Part shown: piece after piece, positions 34,301 to 46,128 of the stretch
How the letters are laid out: every line of letters starts with the position of its first letter
Position numbering within the stretch: position 1 is the first letter of the stretch
Assembly (NCBI RefSeq): GCF_032452875.1
Contig: NC_083878.1
Span: 41,993,378-42,057,377, forward strand
From: Bos javanicus
Lineage: Eukaryota > Chordata > Mammalia > Artiodactyla > Bovidae
Length of the DNA stretch: 64,000 bases
Direction: 5' to 3'
The notes under the pieces: generated by a model
Databases searched by the model: none
What the model was told of the DNA's origin: nothing
The model's input: only the letters and a program-made list of their open reading frames with translations
Made by a program: the position numbers and the translations under genes

Positions 34301-34644
34301 AAATTATTTGGGTCTGATCATTAAATTCAGTTAATCCACTTTCACCCAGCTTGCATTTCATCATATACATTAATTTTGGTGAATATATTGTTGAACATTT
34401 TATTTAAACAAGCTGTTTATTCAGATTTACTTTGATTGACCAACTTTATGATATTATTTGGAGGAAAAAGAAGTTTATTTGTTCACTATTGCCTACTATG
34501 TTCCAGGCATTATTTTATATTAGAGAATTACTGTATAGACCAATATGAAATATTTGACTTTAATTGCAGCAAGAAAGCATTAAAATTTTATTAGACACAA
34601 TAAAATAATCAGAGCTTTAATTTTAGATCATTTTGACACTGTGT
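34301..34644. other. unassigned spacer
   Basis: Possibly a continuation of the CR1/L3 relic or another old repeat ('cactattgcctactatgttccaggc' around 34483). Not assigned. Confidence 0.4.
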
Positions 34645-34656
34645 ATAGAATGGATT

Positions 34657-34745
34657 GGGAGTTGGTGATGGACAAGGGAGCCTGGCGTGCTGCAGTCCAT
34701 GGGGTTGCAGAGAGTCAGACATGATTGAACAATTGAACTGAACTG
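34657..34745 (+). mobile_element. BovB 3' stub, 89 bp, with perfect target-site duplication
   Basis: 'gggagttggtgatggacaag' to 'gaacaattgaactgaactg' is the last 89 bp of BovB. The 12 bp repeat atagaatggatt lies at 34645-34656 and 34746-34757. It is a complete but extremely 5'-truncated insertion. Confidence 0.94.
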
Positions 34746-35000
34746 ATAGAATGGATTATAGAAGAACAAGAATGGAAATAAGGAGCCCAGTTAAGGGCTA
34801 TAGAGATTAATGGAAGGAACACCTACCTCTGAGTCAGAAGACAGAAGTCTCCTGGTCCTGTCAATGGTGGCATGAGTTTGGGAGAGACATTCTAGCCAGT
34901 CTGAGTTCTTTTATGCAGTGAAAGATTAAAGGAGCTTTGATAGTTTGAACAAAACTTGTCAACTCTAATATTCCACATATATGCAATTTGATCATCACTA

Positions 35001-35166
35001 TTTGCAGGACACCTGAGTTTGATTTCTGGGTCAGGAAGATCCCCTGTGGAAGGGAATGGCAACCTACTCCAGTATTCTTGCTGGAGAATCTGCATGGACA
35101 GAGGAGCCTGGTGGGCTACAGTCTGTGGGGGTGCAAAGAGTTGGACATGACTGAGTGATTAACACT
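35001..35166 (+). mobile_element. Bov-tA SINE, 5'-truncated
   Basis: It starts inside the tRNA head ('ttgcaggacacctgagtttgattt'), keeps the B-box-like part and the full body to 'gactgagtgattaacactt'. Confidence 0.88.
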
Positions 35167-35342
35167 TGATTCGCTTTACTTACTGTCAACCCCAGAATGT
35201 TTCTCGACTCTTGACAGTGTGACCTTGCTTCAGTTTCTGAGGTACACACCCCTCCCTTATTTCAAAACTGAGATGTCCACTGTTGTATGCGATGCTTCAA
35301 AAGTTGTGAGGACTAGATATTTGCAGTAACATCTGCTGGACT

Positions 35343-35530
35343 TGAGCTTCCCTGGTGGCTCAGATGGTAAAGCGTCTGCCTGCAATGCGGGAGATTCCCT
35401 GGAGAAGGAAATGGCAATCCACTCCAGCACTCTTGCCTGGAAAATCCCATGGACGGAGGAGCCTGTTAGGCTACAGTCCATGGGGTCGCAAAGAGTCAGA
35501 TACGACTGAGTGACTTCACTTTCACTTTCA
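35343..35530 (+). mobile_element. Bov-tA SINE lacking the B box, with perfect target-site duplication
   Basis: The head begins 'cttccctggtggctcagatgg' with an intact A box. After 'gcaatgcgggaga' the text jumps to 'ttccctggagaagg', removing the roughly 28 bp that hold the B box. The 10 bp duplication ctgctggact lies at 35333-35342 and 35531-35540. Confidence 0.93.
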
Positions 35531-35654
35531 CTGCTGGACTCACTTCAAGTATGTTTGTAGGTATTAGTTTTCTTTACTAACTCCTCATTTGGACATCACT
35601 CTCCATTTGACATAATTTGTTTTCTCTCTGAAGACTTTATTCCTTGTTTAGAAA

Positions 35655-36143
35655 GTGCTGGCCACTCAGTCATGTCCAACTCTTTGTGACCCCAAGGACT
35701 GTAGCCCACCAGGCTCCTCTTTCCATGGGATTTTTTAGGCAAGAATACTGGAGGGGGTTGCCATTTCCTTCTCCAGGGGATCTTCCTGACCTGGGGAATG
35801 AACCCAGGTCTCCTGCATTGCAGGTAGATTCTTTACTGTCTGCTGCTGCTGCTGCTGCTGCTAAGTCACTTCAGTCATGTCCGACTCTGTGTGACGCCAT
35901 AGATGGCAGCCCATTAGGCTCCTCTGTCCCTGGGATTCTCCAGGCAAGAATACTGGAGTAGGTTGCCATTTCCTTCTCCAATGCATGAAAGTGAAAAGTG
36001 AAAATGAAGTCGCTCAGTTGTGCCCGACTCTTAGTGACCCCATGGACTGCAGCCTTCCAGGCTCCTCCGTCCATGGGATTTTCCAGGCAAGAGTACTGGA
36101 GTGGGGTGCCATAGCCTTCTCCACTTTACAGTCTGAGCTACTA
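35655..36143 (-). mobile_element. Bov-tA SINE interrupted by Bov-A2
   Basis: The host copy runs from 'tgctggccactcagtcatg' to 'gattctttactgtctg' at 35842 and resumes at about 36136 with 'agctac', the end of its tRNA head. Confidence 0.88.
35843..36123 (-). mobile_element. Bov-A2 SINE nested in Bov-tA
   Basis: A CTG-rich start, two units and the A/G-rich linker. The host sequence ctttacWgtctg is duplicated at 35831-35842 and 36124-36135 with one mismatch, which marks the insertion point. Confidence 0.92.
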
Positions 36144-36309
36144 TGAAAGACTCTTATTTAGAAGGCCATAGAAAATTAAGAGTTGAATAGTTCTGCTTTC
36201 ATGTTCTTAGCTATATGTTTGGATTTCTTATATATTAATATCATTATAGATGCATTTGCTGCTGCTACAGCTATCATTGGGGCTAGATATATAATGCATA
36301 ATAATGCAT

Positions 36310-36508
36310 ATGTGCATGCTCACTCATGTACGCGTCTTTGCAACCCCATGGACTGTAGCCCACCAGGCTCCTGTGTCCTTGGAATTTTCCAGGCAAGAAT
36401 ACTGGATTGGATTGCTGCTTCCTCCTCTAGGGGATCTTCCTGACCCAGAGATCGAACCCCTGTCTCTTGTGTCTCCTGCAATGTCAGGCAGATTCTTTAC
36501 CACTGGGG
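36310..36508 (-). mobile_element. Bov-tA SINE
   Basis: 'catgctcactcatgtacgcg' to 'gattctttaccactgggg'. The head carries a short extra segment, with 'gtctcttgtgtctcctgcaatg' near the B box. Confidence 0.87.
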
Positions 36509-36687
36509 ACAGATAGGGCACTAAACAAATGGGCAGATTTCAGCAAGAAGCACTCAAAGTGAGCTTCCTGCTTCACTGGTCTACCCACAGGCCAGGAACA
36601 GTGTCTCCATCTTCAGGAAGAAGTTCAGCTTCTCTTGGGTTGTATCATCATCACCTGCATCAGCAGCAACATATTGTCCCTGAAATC

Positions 36688-36900
36688 CATTAAATGTGTA
36701 GTATATGTCTGGCACTGAGCTAAAAGATTTATGCGCATTATCTCATTTTATAGGGCAGTTTATTCAGACATCCACTCATTCATTTGATTACTATTTACGG
36801 TGCACCTCTGCTGTGCCAGACATCCAGCAAGCACTGGGAGGCAGGGGTAAACCAAGCAATCGTGTTTCCTGTTTCATGTTATGTGCTGCCCAGAGGGAAA
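36688..36900 (+). repeat. MIR-like and other ancient mammalian repeat sequence
   Basis: 'gtctggcactgagctaaaag' then 'gcattatctcattttatag' is the MIR core style. 'cacctctgctgtgccagac' then 'agcactgggaggcagggg' is the style of another very old repeat. Boundaries are uncertain. Confidence 0.6.
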
Positions 36901-37329
36901 AATAATAAACAGGTGATCACAATGAAGTTGATAGTATTTTTTGGAAATTACAACGTCTCTTGGTGCTCGTAGGAGATGGACCTACTAAATGAATCCAAAT
37001 TTTGCTGTTTTCTAAATATACCAGGAACTCTTATGCTTGAAGATTATTGATCTCCTGCTCCCATTTCCTAAAGTCTTTTTCTTCTAGATATCTACACGGC
37101 TTATCTCTACAATTTATTCACTCAAATAATACCTTAATAAGTAGAAGACCTTGTCTGCCATTATGCTTAATGATGTAACTTTGCTCCCCATTGCTTTCTG
37201 TCTCTTTAGCCACCTGATTTTTCTTCATAGAATTCATCAACCCCTGAAAGAATATGTATGTCTCCCTTCAATCTATATCTCTAGTAAATAATTTGAATGA
37301 GAAAAGAGACTTTGGTTTATTCACTTTCA

Positions 37330-37440
37330 TTTCTGGAGTACTGAGAACAATGCTTGGCACATATAGGTTCCTTGTTCAATAAATGTCAGTTCAATGATCA
37401 ATTGATTGAATAAATAAATGAATGGATGAATTGTTACATG
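37330..37440 (+). repeat. L2 LINE 3' end
   Basis: 'aatgcttggcacatataggttccttgttcaataaatg' followed by a (GAATAAATA)-like tail to 37432. Confidence 0.75.
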
Positions 37441-40400
37441 ATAGTTTAGGCAAAAACCTCAAACTTGTCATGCTGTGCCCTAGTTCAGGCAGGGAATACA
37501 AGAGACAAGTGTCTTTGGCTCAGAAAATGTTGATTTTACATCTGTGTTGGAGGGTGGTTGTATAAGTCTAGGGTTCCTGCACAAAGAGAAAAAAAATAAT
37601 CTTGATCAACCTTATAAAACAAACAAGAGGTAGAATATTTATTACAGACAAATGCTGAGTTGATTAAATAATGTTTGCATCTATGAGTGAATGAGTGCAA
37701 TTCTGGTATGTTTTCCTTATGTCAGATTATGTGCAATATTTCTATGTCCTTGTGTCCTGTGAGCTTGCACCCCTTCTTGGCCAGATCAGTGCCTCTTATC
37801 TTTTTCTTAGCCCTCTTGCTACATATATCTGGCCTAGATTCTGTCCTCCAGAGTTAACAGGATAGGAGGCCTATAAAAAGAAAGATCCAAAGTCAAGTAG
37901 CAACAAGGGTCACAGAGAGAGAATTATGGATTAAAGAATGGAAACACAAAGAAAATCAGCTGAATGAGAACCAGTATGTGGTCTTAAGAAAGCAGCATTG
38001 GAGAAGAGGTGGGAGCCAAGAGCAGTCTCTTTTTCCTAGGCACAAACTGACTAGAAGGCAATCCATATTGTTGGAGAAAGATTATATCTAGAGAGCCAAT
38101 CAGAGGTGGTGCAATCAGTGAGTGAAGAGACAGTGGGTCATCAAATGGAAAGGGAAATCTGGCTTTAGGAAATCAGAAGAAGCACAGAAATCAACAGGTT
38201 CCTCGCAAAAGCTGCAGGGACACCAGTGGATCACCAAGGGTATGTTAGTAATCAGGAGGAGGAGAAGATAAAGGCCTAGGGTCGGGGGAGAAGGTGGTCT
38301 GGTAGGTTGAGGGTATCCCAGAAGGATCAGCAGAGCCTGCGTGACGTCATAGTAACCCCTCCACCCTAATGGGTCCTGTTTTTATTCTTCCTGTAACAAA
38401 GCACTCTGTCTATCCTAACACTTCCTGCAGGAGGTGATGTGAAGTACCCTAGCAGCGGTATTGTTCTCAGGAACCACAGAACAACTAAAAAATATTCAGA
38501 CTCTTTCATGGGTCTCATGAAATATAACACAAATTCTTTTTACAAACTTCTCCCCAAATTTCAGTGATTCCAGTATTTATATGTGGACAGGGCCCCAACT
38601 TGTAGCTTCATTGACCTATGACAGCTAGAAGTGAAGGAATAGTGGGAAATTGTACCCAAAGAGTGATTTTCGATGTAGATTTACAAATGGAGTGTCAGCA
38701 TCATAAGAAGTCTTGGCAGGTAAACATCAACATGAGGCCTTCTAAGTCCATTCCTTGTTTCTTCCTTTAAGAAATATGAGATCATGTTCAGTGAATCACC
38801 AGATGGAGAATTTGTTCAGGCAAAATGGCTTTGCAAGTTCCCTTGTAAATCGCCTCTGGCTTCTAAAAAACAGTAGCAAATGTGCCGAAGACTGAATTAG
38901 CTAGAACAGAAGTTTCACTTTTTCACTAAAGAATTATTTGGGCCTGAGCTAAAATCTGGACTCCTAGAGCTGGAAGGGATGTGAAAAGAGTCTGTCAGCC
39001 AGGCCTCTGGTTTTAGTCCGAAGACTTAAATTGCTTATGGAACTTGGAGCAGTGTGAGGACCCCTCCAGACTTGACAACCTTCCTGGAATCTGTAGGGAT
39101 TTGGGACCTGTGGGATGTGGATGCTGAGGAAGCAGTATTGACCTTGATATCTACAAACTGTGAAACCTCTGACAAGGTTCCCTAGTAGCCTGAGGGTATT
39201 GGAAGAGGACGGCCATTTAAAAATAGATAGCAAGAGATGAGACTCTTCCAGAAAGCCAGTGGTTAGAACTTTTGTCTTGCTTTCCACACCTTTCAAACCT
39301 CCTAGGAAATGACATTTGATCAAAGAACCTTCAGCTAAGTTGAGCGAAGGACATTGTCCAGATTGAGAGATTTAGTGGGCCTTCAAGTGACCATTGATCC
39401 TCAGACCTTGTAAGTTACAAGGCATGCATCTTAAGCATATTAAGGATTCTAAAGAGTGTTTAGGAAAGGAAGGCCTTTCTAGAGTACTGTCTTGGAGGCA
39501 CCCCCTAATAGGGTACTCCGCAGGACTCCACAGTCAGGGTTTGCTAAGGAAAAGGCTTCACTCCTCCTGCAGTAGAGAGAGGAATTGATGAAGTCACTGG
39601 ACAAGGTGGGAAAAATTCTCCATTGGCTATTTTCCAGCCTTACCTTTCAATGGCTTGGATGAAAATCAGGGCATTGAGTCAAAATCTTAGAGCCATCCTC
39701 CCCAAATTTACTGAACTTTGCATGCATTTCTTTTCTTGAAACTAACGCTTGTACTCGAGGGGGAAAGAAAAAGCCTGGGGGGATCACGGAGTGTGTGCAA
39801 TTTAAATTCTTTTGCATTTAGTGACTTGTTCTGACTAGGGAAGGATTCAGGTATTTGGATAATTTCATAAACCATTGACTTTTTAAAGAGGAATATGAAG
39901 AAACATATGCCAATTGAGTTAGAAGCTGGGCATAGCTGTGAGATAGATATTAGTCCCTTTTACCAAAATGTGGTTTATGAGGCTTTTAATAGAGATTAAA
40001 TTGGTGGAAACCAGGTTTTACCTTATTACAGACTTGATAGTTTCTACATTTATCTCCCCAGTGTAATGCTGAACTATTGGGCACAAGGCGGAGCCTGTAA
40101 CTCTACATAGATCACCAAGTTGCATTCTAGAAATCAGAAATGACATTCTCTTACATAAAAATCAAAAATAATTCATCAGTGATTATTTTCCTCTCTACAC
40201 ACCCCGCCTGCTGTCTCTGTTTCTACTAATGGCCCTAAGGACCCTGGTATCTAAATTGGGATCACTTTTGCCTTTATGGCCAATTCCCAATCTGGATGTT
40301 CTTCACTTGCCAAAATTCTACCCATTCAATGAAATTACTGAGTTATTATAACTGCTAAAAATGCTTTCTGGATGGCAATCCACACTATGGGGGAAAACAA

Positions 40401-41168
40401 ACCAGATAAGGGGAAGCAGAATGACAGGACTGAAAGGAGGTGAATTTTAGAAGAGCATTCAGGAAGCACTCTCTGAGCAGGTGGGAAGAGAATTAATGAA
40501 AATAGAAAAGCAAAATGGGCAGAAATCAGTGCATTCATAAATAGCATAAGGGCCTGGTAGCTGGAAGGAAGTGAGGGAAAGAGTGATGGGGGACAAGGTC
40601 AGAGAGGCAGGCAGTACCAGACATAAGGGGCTGGATTTTTAACTAAAATCAGTGGAGAGTTGTGAAAGTGAGAGTGATGAGCATGACAAAGTATCTATCC
40701 TCATGGAGCTTATGCTCTAGTGGGAGAAGAGAGACGAATAACTAGTAAACCAGATGTGAGGTGCTTCCTGTTGTAAAAGATCACCCCAAATTGATACTTT
40801 ACAAAATCATGAGTTTGTGGCACCACAAACTGCTGAGTTCACCCCCGTCCATAGAGGGACATTATCTACCTTGAACTTTCACCTACATGAAGGTAATATA
40901 TCAGCTCTTCATTACTTTGTGGCCTGGATTCAGTGCTCCAGGACAGTACACATATTTTCTAACCTACCTTTAGAAAGAAAATAAGATTTTGTTTGTAAAA
41001 AGAAACCTCATTAAATCATTATAAAGAACTAATTCTAAGAGGACTAACTTTTCCCCTAAGAGATGCTTTATGTATGTTTGCTTGTCAACATTGGGTCTTA
41101 AGACTGATGAAGGTATAAGTTAGGTTATCCAACAGGAGATACTGATGATATTCTGTCTAAAAGAGGAA
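37441..41168. other. repeat-poor 3.7 kb, no gene seen
   Basis: No young repeat interrupts it. The longest frame, 39323-38964 minus (119 residues), has no recognisable motif, and neither codon use nor splice context supports it. 40675-40760 resembles an ancient repeat ('cctcatggagcttatgctctagtggg'). A perfect CRE palindrome lies at 38342-38349. Confidence 0.5.
38342..38349. promoter_or_regulatory. consensus CRE site (TGACGTCA)
   Basis: A perfect eight-base CREB/ATF palindrome in repeat-free sequence. The CpG inside it is retained. A single motif is weak evidence for function. Confidence 0.35.
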
Positions 41169-41203
41169 GTGTGTGTGTATGTGTGTGTGTGTGTGTGTGT
41201 GTG
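41169..41203 (+). repeat. (GT)n microsatellite
   Basis: About 35 bases of GT repeat with one internal A. Confidence 0.95.
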
Positions 41204-43164
41204 CACATGCACTAGCATGCGTGTATGTCAGCCATCATGTATGTGAATGAATTAAGAAAGGAGGACAAGAGAAGAAATGATCTTAGGCTGCTGTTTCTGA
41301 ATTTCAGTTTTTTCTTCCTCTGTCGGTTCACTTAGCATAACTAACACAAAGGTCTGGATGTGGTTAGCCCCTCCTTTGTCTGCTTCATGTGTCATGAACT
41401 GCTCTGTGGTTACCAAAGAAGATAAAGGCCCTGTGGTCCTCCCACACTGGACCCCTCAGACCTCTTATGAAAGAAAGGAAAGCACTAGCCTGCTGGCTAA
41501 TTTCTAATATTAGTCTGGAACCTTCCACATTCTTTGACCCTGTTTCCTAATATCTAGAAAATGAGGTGAAAGTCAGCCCTGGATAAAACACAAGCAGATT
41601 TCAATTCCCATTACTCTCCAAATCACAGAGGAGGAACTGGGTCAGACCACTTGGTCTATACCTGCTCCTTCTGGGTGAAAACTTCAGAGGGCTACCCTGT
41701 GTGCCCTGGGTCCCCAGAGGCCTTGACACCCAGATGATGTTTATACACAAGAAATGGACCCAGAGACAGTGTGGAGGAGGATGACGCTGGACAGGAGGGG
41801 CAGCAAAGGGTAGAGACAATTTCTGTAAAGGAACCTGCCCCTTTACCTATGAACGTTTTTCTATATACAGGTCCATTGCTTTCCTTCCATTCAGTTGAAC
41901 CACTGTTTAGCTGAGAAGAATCAAAAAATCAGAAGGTTCCTTTAAACAAAGGAAACCAAAGGGGCAGGGCTTGGAGGTGCTGTGATAAAGGCTATCATTC
42001 AAAGAAGGGATGGAAGTAATTGAAATGCTACTACCTTGCTTTGGTCTGAAAATGCTTATGTAGCTTTAACAAAAATTTGTGTGTGGCAGAAGTGGAGGGT
42101 GAATGAGGAAGAAGAAGGCAAGTGCCTGCTTCATCTGAAGTCCAGGGAATTAAAGGTCCTGAGCGATGCCCGTCCTGTTCTGTACACCTGAATGAAAGCC
42201 AAATAATAAAGTCACATTATAAGATGCAGAATTCAACCTACAGCAATGAATACAGAACAAAGGTACTTTGGAATATGCCATCCTAATATTCCTGTCTGCA
42301 CATTTTAGTGTTCTTAATTGTGTTTTATGTTTAATGAAAGAAACAATGACTTTCAGTGGAGGGAAAAAATAGATCTTTAAAGATAATCAAGGCCTTAACT
42401 ACCTACCTTAGGTAGCTGAGAAAAAGCTACAGTACTCTATTTTTTAACACTGCAGATATGTAATTTAATGCGGGTCTAATGACAGTCTCAAACATGGGGC
42501 TTTAATCGAAATTGTTCAAGCTCAGTACTATGACAGGAACTCACAAGCCCCCAACAGTGCTGTCCATTTTCTCAGGTTCTGTAAGAAAAAAGGGAAGAAG
42601 GAAAAAAACCTCTTGAACTTATGTTGCTATTGATGTGTAATATAAAATAAAAAAAAAAACAGTTAAATTTCAATTACCCACAGGTAATTATAACTTTATT
42701 GTTTGACTGTACTACAGGGATTTTTGTAATTCCCAAGACTAATAATTTTCTATAATTTTACAGGTTGTCAAATAAACTATTAAAGATTATCTTTGAAAAG
42801 GCATCTGCAATTGTAAGGACATATCATACTGTTCCTGTACTGTATTAGTAATTAGAGATCCCTGGATGGTGAAATATCTGTGCTGGGAGCTCACCACCAG
42901 GTAGCACATTTCCTCACAGCCACACCTAATCTCCCACAAAAGCGTTTAAACTTCTCAGGTGTTCTCTTCACTGCTGTAGGACACACATGCAAAATTTATT
43001 AATATTCCCCCAGAAATTCCAAATGGTTTGTCAAGATAAATCTCTACCTCCTGGTAGGAAGAAGTTAAAATCAGAAGGATGGGCCCCACCTATCGTTAAA
43101 GGGAAAATCTCAGGACAAAATGCACAAGGAGAGGAGGTGGGTTGGAGAGGTATAAGTGGAGAGT
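41204..43164. other. repeat-poor 2 kb, no gene seen
   Basis: I see no recognisable gene, RNA or young repeat. Confidence 0.5.
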
Positions 43165-43189
43165 GGTGTGTGTGTGTGTGTGTGTGTGT
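43165..43189 (+). repeat. (TG)n microsatellite
   Basis: A TG run of about 25 bases. A second, shorter run (about 15 bases) lies at 43318-43331, at the edge of the next SINE. Confidence 0.93.
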
Positions 43190-43331
43190 TTTGGGTAGAA
43201 TTAAAAGGTTTGGGGGCCAAGATATATTTATTTCTACCAATAACTGTTAGTAATATGAAATTAGCCCAATAGCAAGGTTCTTTCTGAACTTTTCTCTTTC
43301 TCAAGGCCATTTCTGTCGTGTGTGTGTGTGT

Positions 43332-43445
43332 CTGTGGTCAGTCATATCCGATTCCTTTGCAGTCCCATGGACTGTAGCCTACCAGTCTCCTCTGTTGGGG
43401 AATTTTCCAGGCAAGAACACTGGAGCAGGTTACCATTTCCTTCAT
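43332..43445 (-). mobile_element. Bov-tA/Bov-A fragment, head missing
   Basis: 'gtggtcagtcatatccgattcc' to 'caggttaccatttccttc'. The tRNA-like head is missing. Confidence 0.85.
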
Positions 43446-43469
43446 ATCCATATATACATTGTGGGGTGT

Positions 43470-43804
43470 GGACCCTATTGCCTAAAGAGATAACCGCCCC
43501 CCTCTTTTTTGCCACACCACATAGCGTGCAGGATCTTAGGTCCCCGAAGTTAAAATGAAAGTCACTCAGTCTTGTCTGACCTGCTGCTATCCCATGGACT
43601 ATACAGTCCATGGAATTCTCCAGGCCAGAATACTGGAGTTTGTAACCTTTCCCTTCTCAAGCGGCTCTTCCCAACCCAGGAACTGAACTGGGGTCTCCTG
43701 CCTTTGTAGGTGAATTCTTTACCAACTAAGCTACCAGGGAAACCCCCCACACCCCTTGCAGTGGAAGTGCAGAGTCTTAGCCCCTGGGCCACCAGGAAAG
43801 TCCC
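43470..43804 (-). mobile_element. CHR-type SINE split by a Bov-tA
   Basis: 'tgccacaccacatagcgtgcaggatcttagg' up to about 43552 is the left part. 'ccttgcagtggaagtgcagag' to 'ggccaccaggaaagtccc' at 43746-43804 is the tRNA head. The two join across the Bov-tA into one CHR-type element. Confidence 0.82.
43558..43745 (-). mobile_element. Bov-tA SINE nested in CHR-type SINE
   Basis: 'gaaagtcactcagtcttgtctgacc' to 'accaactaagctaccagggaaac'. The younger SINE lies inside the older one, in the same orientation. Confidence 0.88.
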
Positions 43805-44643
43805 AACCATCATCCTAAGATTCCTCTCTTAGGAAACAGACCTTTATGACAGGTTAGGGAGGTGCAGATATGACTTCCTCATGGAAACTCTAGTTCCTCT
43901 TCAAACACACCAAGTCTGTCATGACTCCCTGCTTCTATGTACACTGAATCCTCAGTCCAAATGCCTTCCTCCCATCTCCTGTCAAACACCAACTTACTCT
44001 TCTAGACCAGAGGAAGTGTGCTTCCTTGATGAGGATGTTACTCACTCTTCTATTTCTACTAAATATTTTCTCTCCTGGGTTCTCAGAGGAATGTTTTTCA
44101 TCTTTATTAATGAGGCAAGAGGCACCATGTCAGGTAAACCAAAATGAAACCTAGGACTAGATCGACAACTGGAGAATGCCTTTACCTGCCTTAGGGATAC
44201 AGGAAAGAGCCAGAAATGACTTTCAGGTCAAAACCAGAAACAAGGACTGTTTTTTAGGGCAGTCATAGTGACTTGACAGCAAGACAAGTTTAGAGATGGA
44301 GGGGTCAGTTGATTTATTAAGAGACAGTGGTAAAGAAAACAGATGCTGACTGGGTTATTGCGGACAGATGCTACCTAAAAAGGTGTTGAAAAGCCCAAGG
44401 GGGCCTGTTGGCTGTACCACACCTCTCATACCAGATTCTACCTGGGCCTAACACTGCAAACATTGTGGTGTTCTGTAGATCCCACCCATCTCCTCTGCTA
44501 GCCTGCAAATTCCTGACAAGCAGACTGTCACACACAGTTCTGTTCCCTCAGCACCATGCCTACTAGGTAGTCACCTGATAAATGTTCAATCTCTGTAGCT
44601 TGAAATGCACAGAAGACCTGATCTCTTCTCACAGCCCTGCCAT
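43805..44643. other. unassigned, with a weak L2-like end
   Basis: The stretch at 44545-44590 ('agcaccatgcctactaggtagtcacctgataaatgttcaat') resembles an L2 3' end. The rest is not assigned. The frame at 43881-44147 has no motif. Confidence 0.45.
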
Positions 44644-45166
44644 CAGTTCAGTTCAGTTCAGTTCAGTCACTCAGTCGTGTCCAACTCTTTGTGACCCCAT
44701 GAGTCACAGCACACCAGGCCTTCCTGTCCATCACCAACTCCTGGAGTTCACTCAGACTCACGTCCATCGAGTCAGTGATGCCATCCAGCAATCTCATCCT
44801 CTGTCGTCCCCTTCTCCTCCTGCCCCCAGCCCCTCCCAGCATCAGAGTCTTTTCCAATGAGTCAACTCTTCGCATGAGGTGGCCAGAGTACTGGAGTTTC
44901 AGCTTTAGCATCATTCCTTCCAAAGAAATCCCAGGGCTGATCTTCAGAATTGACTGGTTGGATCTCCTTGCAGTCCAAGGGACTCTCAAGAGTCTTCTCC
45001 AACACCACAGTTCAAAAGCATCAATTCTTTGATGCTCAGCTTTCTTCACAGTCCAACTCTCACATCCATACATGACCCCTGGAAAAACCATAGCCTTGAC
45101 TAGACGGACCTTTGTTGGCAAAGTAATGTCTCTGCTTTTCAATATGCTATCTAGGTTGGTCATAGT
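44644..45166 (-). mobile_element. BovB 3' end with open C-terminal coding frame
   Basis: The 3' tail is four to five copies of TTCAG. The minus-strand frame 45163-44663 (166 residues) carries the BovB C-terminal part without a stop: 'YGCESWTVKKAEHQRID', 'WTARRSNQSILK' and 'RRRRGRQRM'. One in-frame deletion of a few bases follows 'NQSILK'. It is 5'-truncated after the reverse-transcriptase palm, so it cannot be active. Confidence 0.93.
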
Positions 45167-45814
45167 CTGTCTCTATAACCTGTGCAATTTGAAGCCTCAG
45201 GTTTCCATACTGTGTACACATCCATTTTCCCTCTAAAATTCTAGAGGGAAAGTAGAAATAATTCTTTACTGGCACCCTGAAACCCCTCCCATTTGGATGC
45301 TTAATTCTTGAGTTCCTATTATAGGAAAGCAAAATCTTAACTCTGTAACCAGAAAAAAGTACAAATGCAAGAAAGGACAGCAACTGGTTGGCTCTTTCTC
45401 ACTATGGGGTAGATGGTTGCTTGGAGTTTTTCGATGAGAACTCAGTTTGGTGAGAGACTAAGAGTTTACTGATGGTGATAAAGTATCTCATGGGTATGAA
45501 CAAAGGGACATGAAGGGAGAAAGTAGCTCATGGAAGAGAAGAAAGCACCAGAAAGCAAATCTTGGGAACTGCAAAACATATTTTGTCAACTTTACATTTT
45601 GTTAAGTTTTGTTTGGTGAGAAGAATTGATCATAGTTTTATTTTTAGTTTTTACCTAAATAGGACAAATAAAGATAAAATTAAGAAGTAAGATAATAATT
45701 ATATTAAAGTTATGAGGTAACAGAGCTTTAAGGAATGGAAAGATGATCATATAAATAAATTCTCCAAGGTCACACTGGATAAGGACAGTTTGAGGACCAA
45801 GAATGAAATCTCCT
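45167..45814. other. unassigned spacer
   Basis: About 650 bp. No repeat or gene is recognised. Confidence 0.5.
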
Positions 45815-45825
45815 GTCTTTTATTT

Positions 45826-46128
45826 GAGGTGAAGTGAAAGTTGATCTGTCGTATCCGACTCTTTGCAACCCCATGGACTGTCCATGGTATTCTTCAGGCC
45901 AGAGTACTGGAGTGGGTAGCCTTTCTCTTCTCCAGGGGATCTTCCCAACCCAGGGATTGAACCCAGGTCTCCTGCTTTGCAGTCAGATTCTTTACCAGCT
46001 GAGCCACAAGGGAAGCCCATGAACACTGTAGTGGGTAGCCTATCCTTTCTTCTGGGGATCTTCCCGACCCAAGAATCGAACTAGGGTCTTCCAAATTGCA
46101 GGCAGATTCTTTACCAACTGAGCTATCA
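45826..46128 (-). mobile_element. tandem (dimeric-head) Bov-tA with perfect target-site duplication
   Basis: 45826-46016 is one Bov-tA with its tRNA head ('gagccacaagggaagccc'). Directly after it, 46017-46128 is a second partial unit that starts in the body ('agtgggtagcctatcc') and has its own tRNA head ('accaactgagctatca'). The 11 bp repeat gtcttttattt at 45815-45825 and 46129-46139 encloses both, so they were probably inserted together. Confidence 0.9.

Noticed and set aside
38964..39323. 119-codon open frame on the minus strand
   Set aside because: No recognisable domain, no splice or promoter context. A chance frame in moderately GC-rich DNA is the simpler reading.
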